Origin: Simonsiella muelleri ATCC 29453
Lineage (GTDB): Bacteria; Pseudomonadota; Gammaproteobacteria; Burkholderiales; Neisseriaceae
Direction: 5' to 3'
Length of the DNA: 64,000 bases
Assembly: GCF_002951835.1 (NCBI RefSeq)
Contig: NZ_CP019448.1
Span: 1,612,001-1,676,000 of the forward strand
The notes beneath the pieces were generated by a model. It saw nothing but the letters and a program-made list of their open reading frames with translations. It made no database searches and had not been told where the DNA came from. Both the position numbers and the translations under genes were made by a program. Shown one piece after another: positions 8,390 through 17,300 of the stretch (its first letter is position 1; each line of letters opens with the position of its first letter).

Positions 8390-10081
8390 ATGCTAGACAA
8401 AGAACAATTTGCAGATAATCATTTTATCCGCACCATTATTGAAGACGATTTAAAAAGCGGCAAACACACGAAAATTCACACACGTTTTCCGCCTGAACCC
8501 AATGGTTATTTGCACATCGGGCATGCTAAATCCATTTGTTTGAATTTTGGCTTGGCTTATGTTTATGACGGTTTGTGCAATTTGCGTTTTGATGACACCA
8601 ATCCTGAAAAAGAAAACCAAGAATATGTTGATTCTATTAAAGAAGATGTGCAATGGTTGGGTTTCAAATGGGCAGATGAACCGCGTTACGCTTCCGATTA
8701 CTTTGACCAACTGTTTGATTTTGCAGTGGGTTTGATTCAAGATGGTAAGGCGTATGTAGATGATTTAACGCTAGAAGAAATGCGCGAATATCGTGGCACG
8801 CTCACTGAAGCAGGCAAAAACAGCCCTTATCGCGACCGTACGATTGAAGAGAATTTGGATTTATTTAACCGCATGAAAAATGGCGAATTTCCAGATGGTA
8901 GCAAAACTTTGCGCCTGAAAATTGACATGGCATCTGGCAATCTCAATATGCGCGACCCTGTGATTTACCGCATTCGCCGCGCCCATCACCATAATACAGG
9001 CGATAAATGGTGCATTTACCCGATGTATGATTACACGCATTGTATTTCGGACGCAATTGAAAATATTACCCATTCATTGTGTACTTTGGAATTTGAAGCA
9101 CACCGCCCATTGTATGATTGGGTATTGGATAATATTCCGATTCAATCGCATCCGCGTCAATATGAATTTTCGCGTTTGGAGTTATTGTATTCTATTACTT
9201 CAAAACGAAAATTGAATCAAATGGTTAGTGAAAATCATGTTTCAGGCTGGGACGACCCACGAATGCCAACAATTTCAGGCATGAGAAGACGTGGTTACAC
9301 GCCAGAGGGTTTGCGTCTGTTTGCCAAACGTGTGGGGATTTCCAAGTCCGAAAACGTGGTGGATATGAGCGTTTTGGAAGGTGCAATCCGTGAAGAATTG
9401 GAAAACTCTGCGCCACGTTTAATGGCAGTGTTGAACCCATTAAAAGTAACGCTGACCAACTTTGAACAAGGCAAAACCGCTAGCCGTAGCGCAGATTTTC
9501 ATCCCAATCACCCTGAAATGGGTAGCCGAGAAATTCCCATTTCGCAAACCATTTACATTGAACACGATGATTTTGCTGAAATTCCACCAAAAGGCTGGAA
9601 ACGTTTGACATTAGGAGGCGAAGTACGTTTGCGTCATGGTTACGTCATCAAATGCGATGAAGTGATTAAAGATGAAAATGGACAACCAATTGAATTAAAA
9701 TGCAGTATTGATCATGACACACTCGGTAAAAATCCCGAAGGTCGCAAAGTCAAAGGCGTGATTCACTGGGTGTCTGCCGAACACGCTGCGCCAATCAATG
9801 TGCGTTTGTACGACCGCTTGTTTACGGTGGAACGCCCCGATACAGTGCGTGGCGAAGATGGCGAATATGTGCCATTCACTCATTTCTTAAACCCTGAATC
9901 TAAAAAAGAAATCACCGCATTAGCCGAAAGTGTGGTCAATGATTTGCCACCCGAAAGCCGTTGGCAGTTTGAGCGCATTGGCTATTTTGTTACCGACCGT
10001 AAAGACCACAAACAAGGTCAAACGCCTATTTTTAATAAAACAGTTGGTTTGAAAGATAGCTGGCAAGCAAAAGCAGCATAA
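8390..10081 (+). CDS. glnS: Glutaminyl-tRNA synthetase
   Basis: The 563-residue class I synthetase charges tRNA-Gln. It has the HIGH-type signature PNGYLHIGHAKS near residue 35, the GlnRS/GluRS motif RFDDTNPEKE, and the KMSKS-type loop as ITSKRKL near residue 270. The C-terminal half is the pair of beta-barrel anticodon-binding domains. Length is typical of bacterial GlnRS. It is monocistronic, with a DUS in the leader and a DUS-pair terminator after the stop. A dedicated GlnRS is usual for beta- and gammaproteobacteria. Confidence 0.96.
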   Translation: MLDKEQFADNHFIRTIIEDDLKSGKHTKIHTRFPPEPNGYLHIGHAKSICLNFGLAYVYDGLCNLRFDDTNPEKENQEYVDSIKEDVQWLGFKWADEPRYASDYFDQLFDFAVGLIQDGKAYVDDLTLEEMREYRGTLTEAGKNSPYRDRTIEENLDLFNRMKNGEFPDGSKTLRLKIDMASGNLNMRDPVIYRIRRAHHHNTGDKWCIYPMYDYTHCISDAIENITHSLCTLEFEAHRPLYDWVLDNIPIQSHPRQYEFSRLELLYSITSKRKLNQMVSENHVSGWDDPRMPTISGMRRRGYTPEGLRLFAKRVGISKSENVVDMSVLEGAIREELENSAPRLMAVLNPLKVTLTNFEQGKTASRSADFHPNHPEMGSREIPISQTIYIEHDDFAEIPPKGWKRLTLGGEVRLRHGYVIKCDEVIKDENGQPIELKCSIDHDTLGKNPEGRKVKGVIHWVSAEHAAPINVRLYDRLFTVERPDTVRGEDGEYVPFTHFLNPESKKEITALAESVVNDLPPESRWQFERIGYFVTDRKDHKQGQTPIFNKTVGLKDSWQAKAA

Positions 10082-10084
10082 AAT

Positions 10085-10131
10085 AGGCAGCCTGAAAACC
10101 CATTTACGTTTTCAGGCTGCCTTCTTTTTTA
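10085..10131. terminator. DUS-pair terminator between glnS and ilvH
   Basis: AGGCAGCCTGAAAAC and GTTTTCAGGCTGCCT form a 15-bp perfect stem with an 8-base loop, followed by CTTCTTTTTT. It lies between convergent genes. Confidence 0.85.
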
Positions 10132-10156
10132 AATAACCTTTAAATAACCATTTGAA

Positions 10157-10648
10157 TTAGATGCGTAACACTCGTTCGCCGCGTCCAATGCCTGCTGCGC
10201 CCGTGCGAACGGTTTCCAAAATCAAACTTTTAGACAAATTTTCTAAGAAACTGTCTAATTTTTCACTGGTACCAGTTACTTCAACGGTATAAGTTTTGTC
10301 GGAAACATCAATCACATTGCCACGGTAAATGTCTGCCAAACGCAATACTTCATCACGGTCTTTGCCTACTGCACGGATTTTAACCAACATCAATTCACGT
10401 TCTGCATAACGACTATCGTTTAAATCCACCACTTTAATGACTTCAACTAATTTATTGAGTTGTTTGGTGATTTGTTCAATAACCTGTGAATCGCCACGCG
10501 TAACAATGGTCATGCGCGACAACGTGGCATCTTCTGTGGGAGCAACCGACAAGCTGTCAATATTGTAATCACGCGCTGAAAATAAACCCACCACGCGACT
10601 CATCGCGCCCGATTCGTTTTCCATTAAAATAGATAAAATGTGTCGCAT
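10157..10648 (-). CDS. ilvH: Acetolactate synthase small (regulatory) subunit
   Basis: The 163-residue protein has the N-terminal ACT domain (RHILSILMENESGAMSRVVG) and the C-terminal ALS small-subunit domain. It binds valine and gives feedback control to the large subunit in branched-chain amino-acid synthesis. Its ATG overlaps the ilvB stop by one base (TAATG), which indicates coupled translation. Length matches the IlvH/IlvN family. Confidence 0.94.
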   Translation of the reverse strand: MRHILSILMENESGAMSRVVGLFSARDYNIDSLSVAPTEDATLSRMTIVTRGDSQVIEQITKQLNKLVEVIKVVDLNDSRYAERELMLVKIRAVGKDRDEVLRLADIYRGNVIDVSDKTYTVEVTGTSEKLDSFLENLSKSLILETVRTGAAGIGRGERVLRI

Positions 10649-12432
10649 TATGGCACGCTCCTTGTATCGTATTGACGGTCATTGACATCGTGTACATCAG
10701 AATCGGCTTTGGTTTCGCGCATATGTGGTGGTAAAACCATCTCGTCTAAACCTTTGCCGTTGCCCACCATTGGGAAAACGTTTTGTTTTTTATCGGTAAT
10801 AAAATCCAAGAATACTAAGCGGTCTTTCATCGCTAACGCTTCACTCAATGCACCTACTACATCGGATTTTTTCGTAACACGAATCCCAACGTGTCCGTAA
10901 GATTCTGCTAATTTCACAAAATCAGGCAACGAATGGAAATAGGTTTCAGATTCACGATTGCTGTAATACAACTCTTGCCATTGGCGAACCATGCCCAAGT
11001 AGCCATTATTCAGGCAAATAATTTTAACTGGTAATTTATATTGAAAACAAGTGCTTAATTCTTGAATATTCATTTGAATTGAGCCTTCACCTGTGATGCA
11101 GCACACATCTTGGCTGGGGTCAGCGAGATACGCGCCCATTGCGTATGGCAAACCCACCCCCATCGTTCCCAAACCACCTGAATTGAGCCATTGGCGCGGA
11201 CGTTGGAACGGATAATACTGCGCGGTAAACATTTGATGTTGTCCCACATCAGACGTGATAATTGCTTGATTATCAGTTAATTGGGCTAATGTTTGAATAA
11301 CGTATTGTGGCAAAATCAATTCACCGTCATTGGTTTCAGGCAGCCTTAAACATTCACGGCTACGCCAAGATTCCACGGTTTTCCACCATTTTTCTAATGC
11401 GGCAGCCTGAAAATGCATTTCTTGCTTTTCCCACAATTTGCGCATTTCGGTTAAGACGTTTTTCACATCGCCCACAATAGGAACGTCTACTTTTACGCGT
11501 TTGGCGATGCTGGAAGGGTCAATGTCAATTTGAATGATTTTTTTGCCATTTTCCAAGAATTTTGCTGGCACAGACACCACGCGGTCATCAAAACGCGCAC
11601 CGATTGCCAATACCACATCAGCATTTTGCATGGCTAAATTGGCTTCATAAGTACCATGCATGCCCAACATACCCAAATAATGTTGTTCGCCAGATGGATA
11701 CGCACCTAAACCCATTAACGTACTGGTGCAAGGAATATTCAAAGTTTGAACAAAATCAAATAATTCTTGTGATGCGTTACTTAAAGTTACACCGCCACCA
11801 AAATAAATCAATGGACGTTTTGCCGCCGACAACATTTGTACGGCTTTTTTCATTTGTCCGATGTGTCCATTTACAACAGGTTGATATGAACGGATAAAAA
11901 TATCTTCTTGTGGGTAGCTGAATTTTGCCACTGATTGCGTAACGTCTTTGGCAACGTCCACCACCACAGGTCCTGGGCGGCCTGATTGTGCAATTTGGAA
12001 AGCTTTTTTGATGGTTGGTGCGAGTTCATCAATTTTGGTTACCAAAAAATTGTGTTTTACGCATGGACGAGAAATGCCAACCATATCAATTTCTTGGAAT
12101 GCATCTGTACCAATCATGGACGAACCCACTTGCCCCGAAATTACCACAAGCGGAATGCTGTCGGTGTAGGCAGTGGCAATGCCTGTGATGGCATTGGTTG
12201 CGCCAGGTCCTGATGTAACCAATGCCACACCCACCTTGCCACTAACACGTGCATACGCATCAGCCGCATGTACTGCTGCTTGTTCATGGCGAACCAAAAT
12301 ATGTTCAAATTTATGGAGTTGATAAATGGCATCGTAAATTTCCAGTACTGCGCCACCTGGATAGCCGAAAACGTATTCTACGCCCTCTGCTTTGAGACTT
12401 TGCACGATGATTTGTGCGCCTGAAATTTGCAT
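10648..12432 (-). CDS. ilvB: Acetolactate synthase large (catalytic) subunit
   Basis: The ThDP-dependent enzyme condenses pyruvate to acetolactate, or pyruvate and 2-oxobutyrate to acetohydroxybutyrate. I place the start at the ATG at 12432 (MQISGAQIIVQSLKAEGVEY), which has AAGAGGT seven bases upstream, giving 594 residues. An upstream in-frame extension to 12636 has no family resemblance. Visible motifs are YVFGYPGGAVLEIYD with the catalytic Glu in VRHEQAAVHAADAYAR, and the ThDP/Mg motif ITGEGSIQMNIQEL. It forms an operon with ilvH. No Ile/Leu/Val-rich leader peptide is evident in 12433-12690. Confidence 0.93.
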   Translation of the reverse strand: MQISGAQIIVQSLKAEGVEYVFGYPGGAVLEIYDAIYQLHKFEHILVRHEQAAVHAADAYARVSGKVGVALVTSGPGATNAITGIATAYTDSIPLVVISGQVGSSMIGTDAFQEIDMVGISRPCVKHNFLVTKIDELAPTIKKAFQIAQSGRPGPVVVDVAKDVTQSVAKFSYPQEDIFIRSYQPVVNGHIGQMKKAVQMLSAAKRPLIYFGGGVTLSNASQELFDFVQTLNIPCTSTLMGLGAYPSGEQHYLGMLGMHGTYEANLAMQNADVVLAIGARFDDRVVSVPAKFLENGKKIIQIDIDPSSIAKRVKVDVPIVGDVKNVLTEMRKLWEKQEMHFQAAALEKWWKTVESWRSRECLRLPETNDGELILPQYVIQTLAQLTDNQAIITSDVGQHQMFTAQYYPFQRPRQWLNSGGLGTMGVGLPYAMGAYLADPSQDVCCITGEGSIQMNIQELSTCFQYKLPVKIICLNNGYLGMVRQWQELYYSNRESETYFHSLPDFVKLAESYGHVGIRVTKKSDVVGALSEALAMKDRLVFLDFITDKKQNVFPMVGNGKGLDEMVLPPHMRETKADSDVHDVNDRQYDTRSVP

Positions 12433-12692
12433 AACAACCTCTTGTGTTAAGCGTGAAAATGGATTGTCAATAAGGGTTTTACCTATGTACGATAATACTT
12501 GGCTAAGTGGGCAACGATTTCGGGTACGCGCTTCACTTAGGCGTGGTAACAACTGATTATTTGGGCAGTCAATTTTGACGCTGGGTTTGTTGGAAAAAGA
12601 AAGTGTAAAGATAGCGTAAAGTTTTCCATTTGACAAGGGGGAATGTCGCTTAGGGATAATTTGTCTGTAAGGATTGTGAGGTCAATTGAATA

Positions 12693-13116
12693 ATTGCTAA
12701 GATGTTCCGCAAAACATGAAACGTTCCTCAAAGTTGAAATTGGAACAGCACAGTAAACCGCATTTCTTCTTCAAGCTCTGGACGTTCTTGGATAATTTTC
12801 TTTCTCAAATTTAAAAACCAATTCGTTATTAACTGACGGTTTAATGGCTTGCCGTGCTTTTTTAAAAACAAAATTAGGCAAGTCAAAGTCCAAAAGTCAT
12901 TTAACAAGAAAAAGAAATAAGCGAACGATACAAAATTATTGGATATTTACTGTTATAATTGGATTGGCACAGAATTCATTCAACAAAAAAATATAATTGT
13001 GGACTTGGCGAACCATTCGGAATTTCCGATTAGTTTGCTGTTAAATGCGGTTTACTGTGCTGTTCCAATTTGCAGCTTTGCGGAACGTTTCATGTTTTGT
13101 GGAACATCTTAGCAAT
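12693..13116. repeat. 424-bp element with about 73-bp terminal inverted repeats
   Basis: The left arm 12693-12765 starts ATTGCTAAGATGTTCC; the right arm 13043-13116 ends GGAACATCTTAGCAAT. The arms match over their full length except for a few substitutions and one single-base gap. The core of about 277 bases holds no intact gene. Short frames run into both arms, one reading KKIIQERPELEEEMRF on the minus strand, but I recognise none. No target-site duplication is obvious. It may be a foldback or MITE-like element, or a broken duplicated gene. It occupies most of the 977-base space between ilvB and the ACT-domain gene. Confidence 0.7.
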
Positions 13117-13198
13117 GTATTAAATTATTTCTATTTAAAATCAATGAGTAATTTTGGGTTATTTTATTTGTCTACAATGTCATTGCGCCACACTTGTG

Positions 13199-13330
13199 TC
13201 GGATAAACCGTATGAATTGATTTCGTTAGCGGTAATATTGTGGGCGGCGTGGCGATTCAGTATGATGCCTACTGTGTTGATTGCGGTGGGTAGTTCGGCG
13301 ATTTTTCGTTGTCTATTTGAACAAATTTAA
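13199..13330 (+). pseudogene. Possible remnant of an AzlD-type branched-chain amino-acid exporter subunit
   Basis: The frame starting at 13199 and ending in TAA at 13328-13330 reads a 43-residue hydrophobic tail containing ISLAVILWAAWRFSMMPTVL and IAVGSSAIFRCLF. This resembles the C-terminal membrane helices of AzlD proteins. No start codon with a ribosome site and no N-terminal part are present; upstream lies the inverted-repeat element, so the rest may have been lost with it. The proximity to ilvB is in keeping with a branched-chain amino-acid role but proves nothing. Confidence 0.35.
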
Positions 13331-13409
13331 TGAATATATTTTCAGGCTGCCTGAAAATACCGCGTTCTTCAATTTAAAAATTTTTTGTTTGTTTTGTAAG
13401 GAATTAGTT

Positions 13410-13682
13410 ATGTCTCAATCCGTGATTTCGGTTATTGGCAAAGACCGTGTGGGTATTGTGTATGATGTCGCAAAAATTTTGGCGGAAAACCAAATCAATA
13501 TCGTGAACATCAGTCAACAATTAATGGGTGAATTTTTCACGATGATTATTTTGGTGGACACCAGTAAATGTAGCCAATCGCCACAAGCTTTGGCGCAATT
13601 GTTTGCCGACGAGAGTGTGCGTTTGCATTTAGAAATCCGCATTCAAAACGAAGAAATTTTTAATGCCATGCACCGAATTTAA
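13410..13682 (+). CDS. ACT-domain protein, UPF0237 family
   Basis: The 90-residue protein consists of one ACT domain (VISVIGKDRVGIVYDVAKIL, NIVNISQQLMGEFFTMI). I place the start at 13410, behind TAAGGAATTAGTT; the longer frame upstream encodes unrelated residues. ACT domains of this family are taken to bind small ligands and to regulate a partner. In Neisseria and many Gram-positives the gene stands next to a UPF0210 gene. Here that partner is at 14817, with two small secreted-protein genes between them. Confidence 0.85.
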   Translation: MSQSVISVIGKDRVGIVYDVAKILAENQINIVNISQQLMGEFFTMIILVDTSKCSQSPQALAQLFADESVRLHLEIRIQNEEIFNAMHRI

Positions 13683-13710
13683 TCATTCAGGCTGCCTGAA
13701 AGGATTAATG

Positions 13711-14205
13711 ATGAAATTTAAAACCCTATTATTAAGTAACGCTCTTGCGCTTGCTTTATTTGCTGCGCCAGCGTATGCCGATTTGCCCAAAGCATTGCAA
13801 AATGAATTAGCTGCCGAAGTGAAAATCTACGAAAATTTATATCAAGCGCATCATGGGCAAAAAATCTTTGATTATGTGGAAAAAAACATTTTAAAAAACA
13901 TAGCTCAAGATGACCCAATGTTGTATAGACTCATAGAAAGCATGACCATTGCTATGGTGGAAAACAGTCAAAAGCTGGTGATTAAAATGGATGTGCAAAA
14001 CGCGAAATCTGATGTGAGCAAAGATGGGATAGCTTATGCACTGATTCCTTATCAAATGACGGTAGATGAGATGAATTTTGATGGTAATATGCTGGCGATT
14101 AAAAGCAATGGCAAATGGACATTCTCGCGGTTTGATACCAACAATACCAAAATGTTGCAGGCGATTAAACAGATTTATCCAAGTTTGAAATTAAAAGATA
14201 AATAA
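13711..14205 (+). CDS. Secreted protein of unknown function
   Basis: The product is about 164 residues with a clear signal peptide (hydrophobic LLLSNALALALFAAPAYA, cleavage before DLPK). The mature part is mixed helical and beta, with a C-terminal beta-rich half (IAYALIPYQMTVDEMNFDGN) and no cysteines. I do not recognise a family. Two ATG codons at 13708 and 13711 are possible starts; AAGGATTA favours the second. It follows a DUS and ends with a perfect DUS palindrome that may terminate transcription. Confidence 0.7.
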   Translation: MKFKTLLLSNALALALFAAPAYADLPKALQNELAAEVKIYENLYQAHHGQKIFDYVEKNILKNIAQDDPMLYRLIESMTIAMVENSQKLVIKMDVQNAKSDVSKDGIAYALIPYQMTVDEMNFDGNMLAIKSNGKWTFSRFDTNNTKMLQAIKQIYPSLKLKDK

Positions 14206-14254
14206 TTTTCAGGCAGCCTGAAAATTACTTTTTGATACTCAAAAGGATATTTTG

Positions 14255-14782
14255 ATGAACAAATCCATTTTATTAACAATCATTGCATTGAATTTGAATG
14301 TTTTGATGATGCCAAATGCGATGGCGATTACGCTCCCTTTCAAATTCGCCAAACCAACTAATCCACAAGAAATGTTAAATTTAATCAATCAAGCACGTTC
14401 GCAAGCGCGAAAATGTGGTAGTCAATATATGCCAGCCGTTCAACCGCTTAAATGGAACCTTATTTTAGAGCGTACTGCTCAAGCACACGCCAATGATATG
14501 GCGCAAAATAATTACTTTCAACACAATAGCAAAGACGGACGCACATCGCATGACCGTATGCAGCAAGCTGGTTACACCATGCAAAATCGGTTATTTATGA
14601 CGGCAGAAAATATTGCTGCTGGCGATGAAAGCGCAAGTCAAGTTATTGAGAGCTGGCTAAGCAGCCCTGAACATTGCAAAAATTTAATGACACCAGAGTT
14701 AACCGAAGTTGGTATGGCAGTAGCCAGCAAAATGGGAACAGAATACACTAATTATTGGGTGCAAAATTTTGGCACACGCTGA
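14255..14782 (+). CDS. Secreted CAP/SCP-domain protein (YkwD type)
   Basis: The 175-residue product has a signal peptide (cleavage after PNAMA) and a CAP domain: MLNLINQARSQARKCG, LERTAQAHANDMAQNNYFQH, GENIAAG-like AENIAAGDESASQVIESWLS, SPEHCKNLM and YWVQNFG. These are the usual CAP signature blocks, including the cavity histidines HAND and SPEHC. Bacterial CAP proteins are extracellular, and their activity is mostly unknown. The ATG at 14255 with AAAAGGATATTTTG upstream is preferred over the TTG at 14252. It lies between the ACT and UPF0210 genes. Confidence 0.85.
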   Translation: MNKSILLTIIALNLNVLMMPNAMAITLPFKFAKPTNPQEMLNLINQARSQARKCGSQYMPAVQPLKWNLILERTAQAHANDMAQNNYFQHNSKDGRTSHDRMQQAGYTMQNRLFMTAENIAAGDESASQVIESWLSSPEHCKNLMTPELTEVGMAVASKMGTEYTNYWVQNFGTR

Positions 14783-14816
14783 TTTTTCAGGCTGCCTGAA
14801 AAAGGAAAAACAAAAC

Positions 14817-16175
14817 ATGAGTAATATTCACAGTAATGAAATTCTAGAAACCATTCGCATGGTTTCTGACCAAAACTTTGATGTACGCACGATTACCATC
14901 GGGATCGATTTACACGATTGTATTCACCCTAATATCAATGTGCTAAACGAAAATATTTACAATAAAATTACCACCATCGGGCGCGACTTAGTCGCCACCG
15001 CCAAACATCTTTCCGCCAAATATGGTGTGCCAATTGTCAATCAGCGTATTTCTGTTACCCCAATCGCGCAAATTGCCGCCGCTACCAACGCGGATAGTTA
15101 CGTTTCCATCGCGCAAACTTTGGATAAAGCAGCTAAAGCGATTGGCGTTTCGTTTATTGGTGGATTTTCGGCTTTGGTGCAAAAAGGGATGTCGCCAGCC
15201 GACAAGATTTTGATTCAGTCCATTCCCGAAGCCATGAAAACCACCGACATTGTGTGTTCGTCCATCAATATTGGTTCAACGCGCGCAGGAATTAATATGG
15301 ACGCGGTTAAACTCGCTGGCGAAATCATCAAACAAACCGCCAACATCACGCCAGAAGGTTTTGGTTGCGCAAAAATCGTGGTGTTTTGTAATGCTGTGGA
15401 AGACAATCCGTTTATGGCGGGTGCGTTTCACGGCTCGGGTGAAGCAGATGCGGTCATTAATGTAGGGGTTTCTGGGCCGGGCGTGGTTCAGGCTGCCTTA
15501 AAAGATTGCGACAGCCACAATTTAACCGAAATCGCAGAAATCGTGAAAAAAACTGCGTTTAAAATTACACGTGTTGGTGAATTGATTGGGCAAGAAGCCG
15601 CGAAAATGTTGAATATTCCGTTTGGGATTTTGGACTTATCGCTTGCACCGACACCAGCAGTAGGCGATAGCGTAGCGCGGATTTTGGAAGCGATGGGCTT
15701 GTCAGTTTGCGGTACACACGGCACAACGGCTGCACTTGCGTTGTTGAATGACGCGGTTAAAAAAGGCGGCATGATGGCAAGCAGCGCGGTTGGCGGCTTG
15801 AGTGGCGCATTTATTCCCGTATCAGAAGACGAAGGCATGATTGCAGCAGCTGAAAGCGGTGTTTTGACTTTGGATAAATTGGAAGCGATGACGGCGGTTT
15901 GCTCGGTGGGTTTGGACATGATTGCGGTGCCAGGCAGAACCAGCGCGGCGACAATTTCAGGCATTATCGCGGATGAAGCCGCCATTGGCATGATTAACAG
16001 CAAAACCACTGCCGTGCGGATTATTCCCGTAACAGGAAAAGATGTCGGCGATAGCGTGGAATTTGGTGGTTTGTTGGGATACGCGCCGATTATGCCAACC
16101 AAAGAAGGTTCGTGTGAAGTATTCGTCAATCGCGGTGGACGCATTCCTGCGCCTGTACAAAGTATGAAAAACTAA
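14817..16175 (+). CDS. UPF0210 / PFL family protein (DUF711)
   Basis: The 452-residue protein is a full-length member of the UPF0210 family, distantly related in fold to pyruvate formate-lyase-type proteins (DUF711). Recognisable blocks are ETIRMVSDQNFDVRTITIGI at the start and DLSLAPTPAVGDSVARILE in the middle. The enzymatic role is not established. The start at 14817 has AAAGGAAAAACAAAAC upstream and sits behind a DUS; the extension to 14769 overlaps the CAP gene. In other genomes it pairs directly with the UPF0237 ACT protein, so the ACT protein may regulate it. Confidence 0.9.
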   Translation: MSNIHSNEILETIRMVSDQNFDVRTITIGIDLHDCIHPNINVLNENIYNKITTIGRDLVATAKHLSAKYGVPIVNQRISVTPIAQIAAATNADSYVSIAQTLDKAAKAIGVSFIGGFSALVQKGMSPADKILIQSIPEAMKTTDIVCSSINIGSTRAGINMDAVKLAGEIIKQTANITPEGFGCAKIVVFCNAVEDNPFMAGAFHGSGEADAVINVGVSGPGVVQAALKDCDSHNLTEIAEIVKKTAFKITRVGELIGQEAAKMLNIPFGILDLSLAPTPAVGDSVARILEAMGLSVCGTHGTTAALALLNDAVKKGGMMASSAVGGLSGAFIPVSEDEGMIAAAESGVLTLDKLEAMTAVCSVGLDMIAVPGRTSAATISGIIADEAAIGMINSKTTAVRIIPVTGKDVGDSVEFGGLLGYAPIMPTKEGSCEVFVNRGGRIPAPVQSMKN

Positions 16176-16177
16176 CT

Positions 16178-16214
16178 AAAAAACCTGTATTTTAAACTAA
16201 GTACAGGTTTTTTA
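16178..16214 (+). terminator. Rho-independent terminator of the UPF0210 gene
   Basis: AAAAAACCTGTA and TACAGGTTTTTT form a 12-bp stem followed by ATTTG. The arms resemble the AACCTGTA ends of the small repeat family described at 28837-28999. Confidence 0.75.
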
Positions 16215-16345
16215 TTTGTAATTTTAACAAATCAAAGCAATTTAAAGTAATTCAAATCAAAACAATATAGAATCTCATCGTGAATAAAATAAAAATAGAA
16301 CAAGGCGACCGCGACTGTTTTTTGATGTTGTAGAATGGACTTATT

Positions 16346-17146
16346 ATGAATATGAAAATTATCACATCTGTTCACAATGAACAACTCAAATTTATCTCTA
16401 AATTGCTACAAAATGCCAAATCACGCCGCGAACATCGTGCCACAGTATTGGAAGGTGTGCATTTATTGGACGCTTATTTAGATGCGAGTCATTTGCCTAA
16501 ACGTGTTTTTGTTCCACAAAATCGGTTGGCTAATCCTGAAATTCAACGCATCATTAACAGGTTGCCTGAACATCTTATTACATTAGTTGAGCATGGGAAA
16601 CTAAATAAAATCAGCCAATTAACTGAAGCTGAAGACATAATGACATGGGTTGAATTGCCCATTTCAGGCAGCCTGCCCATTTCGGATGATTGTGTGGTAT
16701 TAGAAAATATCCAAAATTCTGGTAATATTGGAACAATATTGCGTAGTGCAGCAGCGGCTGGTGTCGCGCAAATTGTGTTGAGTAAAGGTTGTGCGGATGT
16801 GTGGTCGCCTAAAGTGTTACGTGCTGCTATGGGGGCGCATTTTTTGCTGAAAATTCATGAGCGTGTGGATTTATTGGACTGGCGTGAATCTTTTTCAGGC
16901 GATGTATTGGCAACAGCGTTAACCGAAAAAAATAATTTCTCTTTATATGACAAACAATTAGATTTAACTAAACCTGTAGCGTGGGTGTTTGGCAATGAAG
17001 GCAGTGGCGTGTCGGCGGATATGTTGGCGCAGGCAAATGCCACTGTGAAAATTCCGATGATTGGTGCGACTGAGTCTTTAAACGTGGCAATGGCAGCTAC
17101 AATTTGCTTGTTTGAACAGATGCGCCAACGTTTAAATAAATACTGA
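16346..17146 (+). CDS. SpoU-family (TrmH) RNA 2'-O-methyltransferase
   Basis: The 266-residue protein has an N-terminal substrate-binding domain and a C-terminal SPOUT trefoil-knot domain with its three motifs: NIQNSGNIGTILRSAAAAG, AWVFGNEGSGVS and MIGATESLNVAMAATICLFE. These bind SAM and methylate a ribose 2'-OH in rRNA or tRNA; the exact target cannot be told from sequence. A second ATG at 16352 is an alternative start. Two imperfect copies of a short motif (AAAATAGAA-C/T-AAGGCG) flank the gene near 16290 and 17165. Confidence 0.85.
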   Translation: MNMKIITSVHNEQLKFISKLLQNAKSRREHRATVLEGVHLLDAYLDASHLPKRVFVPQNRLANPEIQRIINRLPEHLITLVEHGKLNKISQLTEAEDIMTWVELPISGSLPISDDCVVLENIQNSGNIGTILRSAAAAGVAQIVLSKGCADVWSPKVLRAAMGAHFLLKIHERVDLLDWRESFSGDVLATALTEKNNFSLYDKQLDLTKPVAWVFGNEGSGVSADMLAQANATVKIPMIGATESLNVAMAATICLFEQMRQRLNKY

Positions 17147-17300
17147 GTTTGAATTTAAAATCAAAATAGAATAAGGCGGTCGTCGTGCACATCTGATTGG
17201 TTTTGTAGAGGTTTAGGACTGATTTTTTATTCATTTTTATCATATAATTGTATTATTACTATTCCATTGTTTTCAGGCTGCCTGAAAAAACAAAATCATC

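Noticed and set aside
12433..12636. N-terminal extension of the acetolactate synthase frame by 68 residues
   Set aside because: The extra residues do not resemble the family, and the ATG at 12432 has a good ribosome site and the normal MQISGAQ-type start.
16290..17200. Imperfect repeat AAAATAGAA-C/T-AAGGCG on both sides of the SpoU methyltransferase gene
   Set aside because: The match is short and weak; two copies are not enough to call an element or a transposition.
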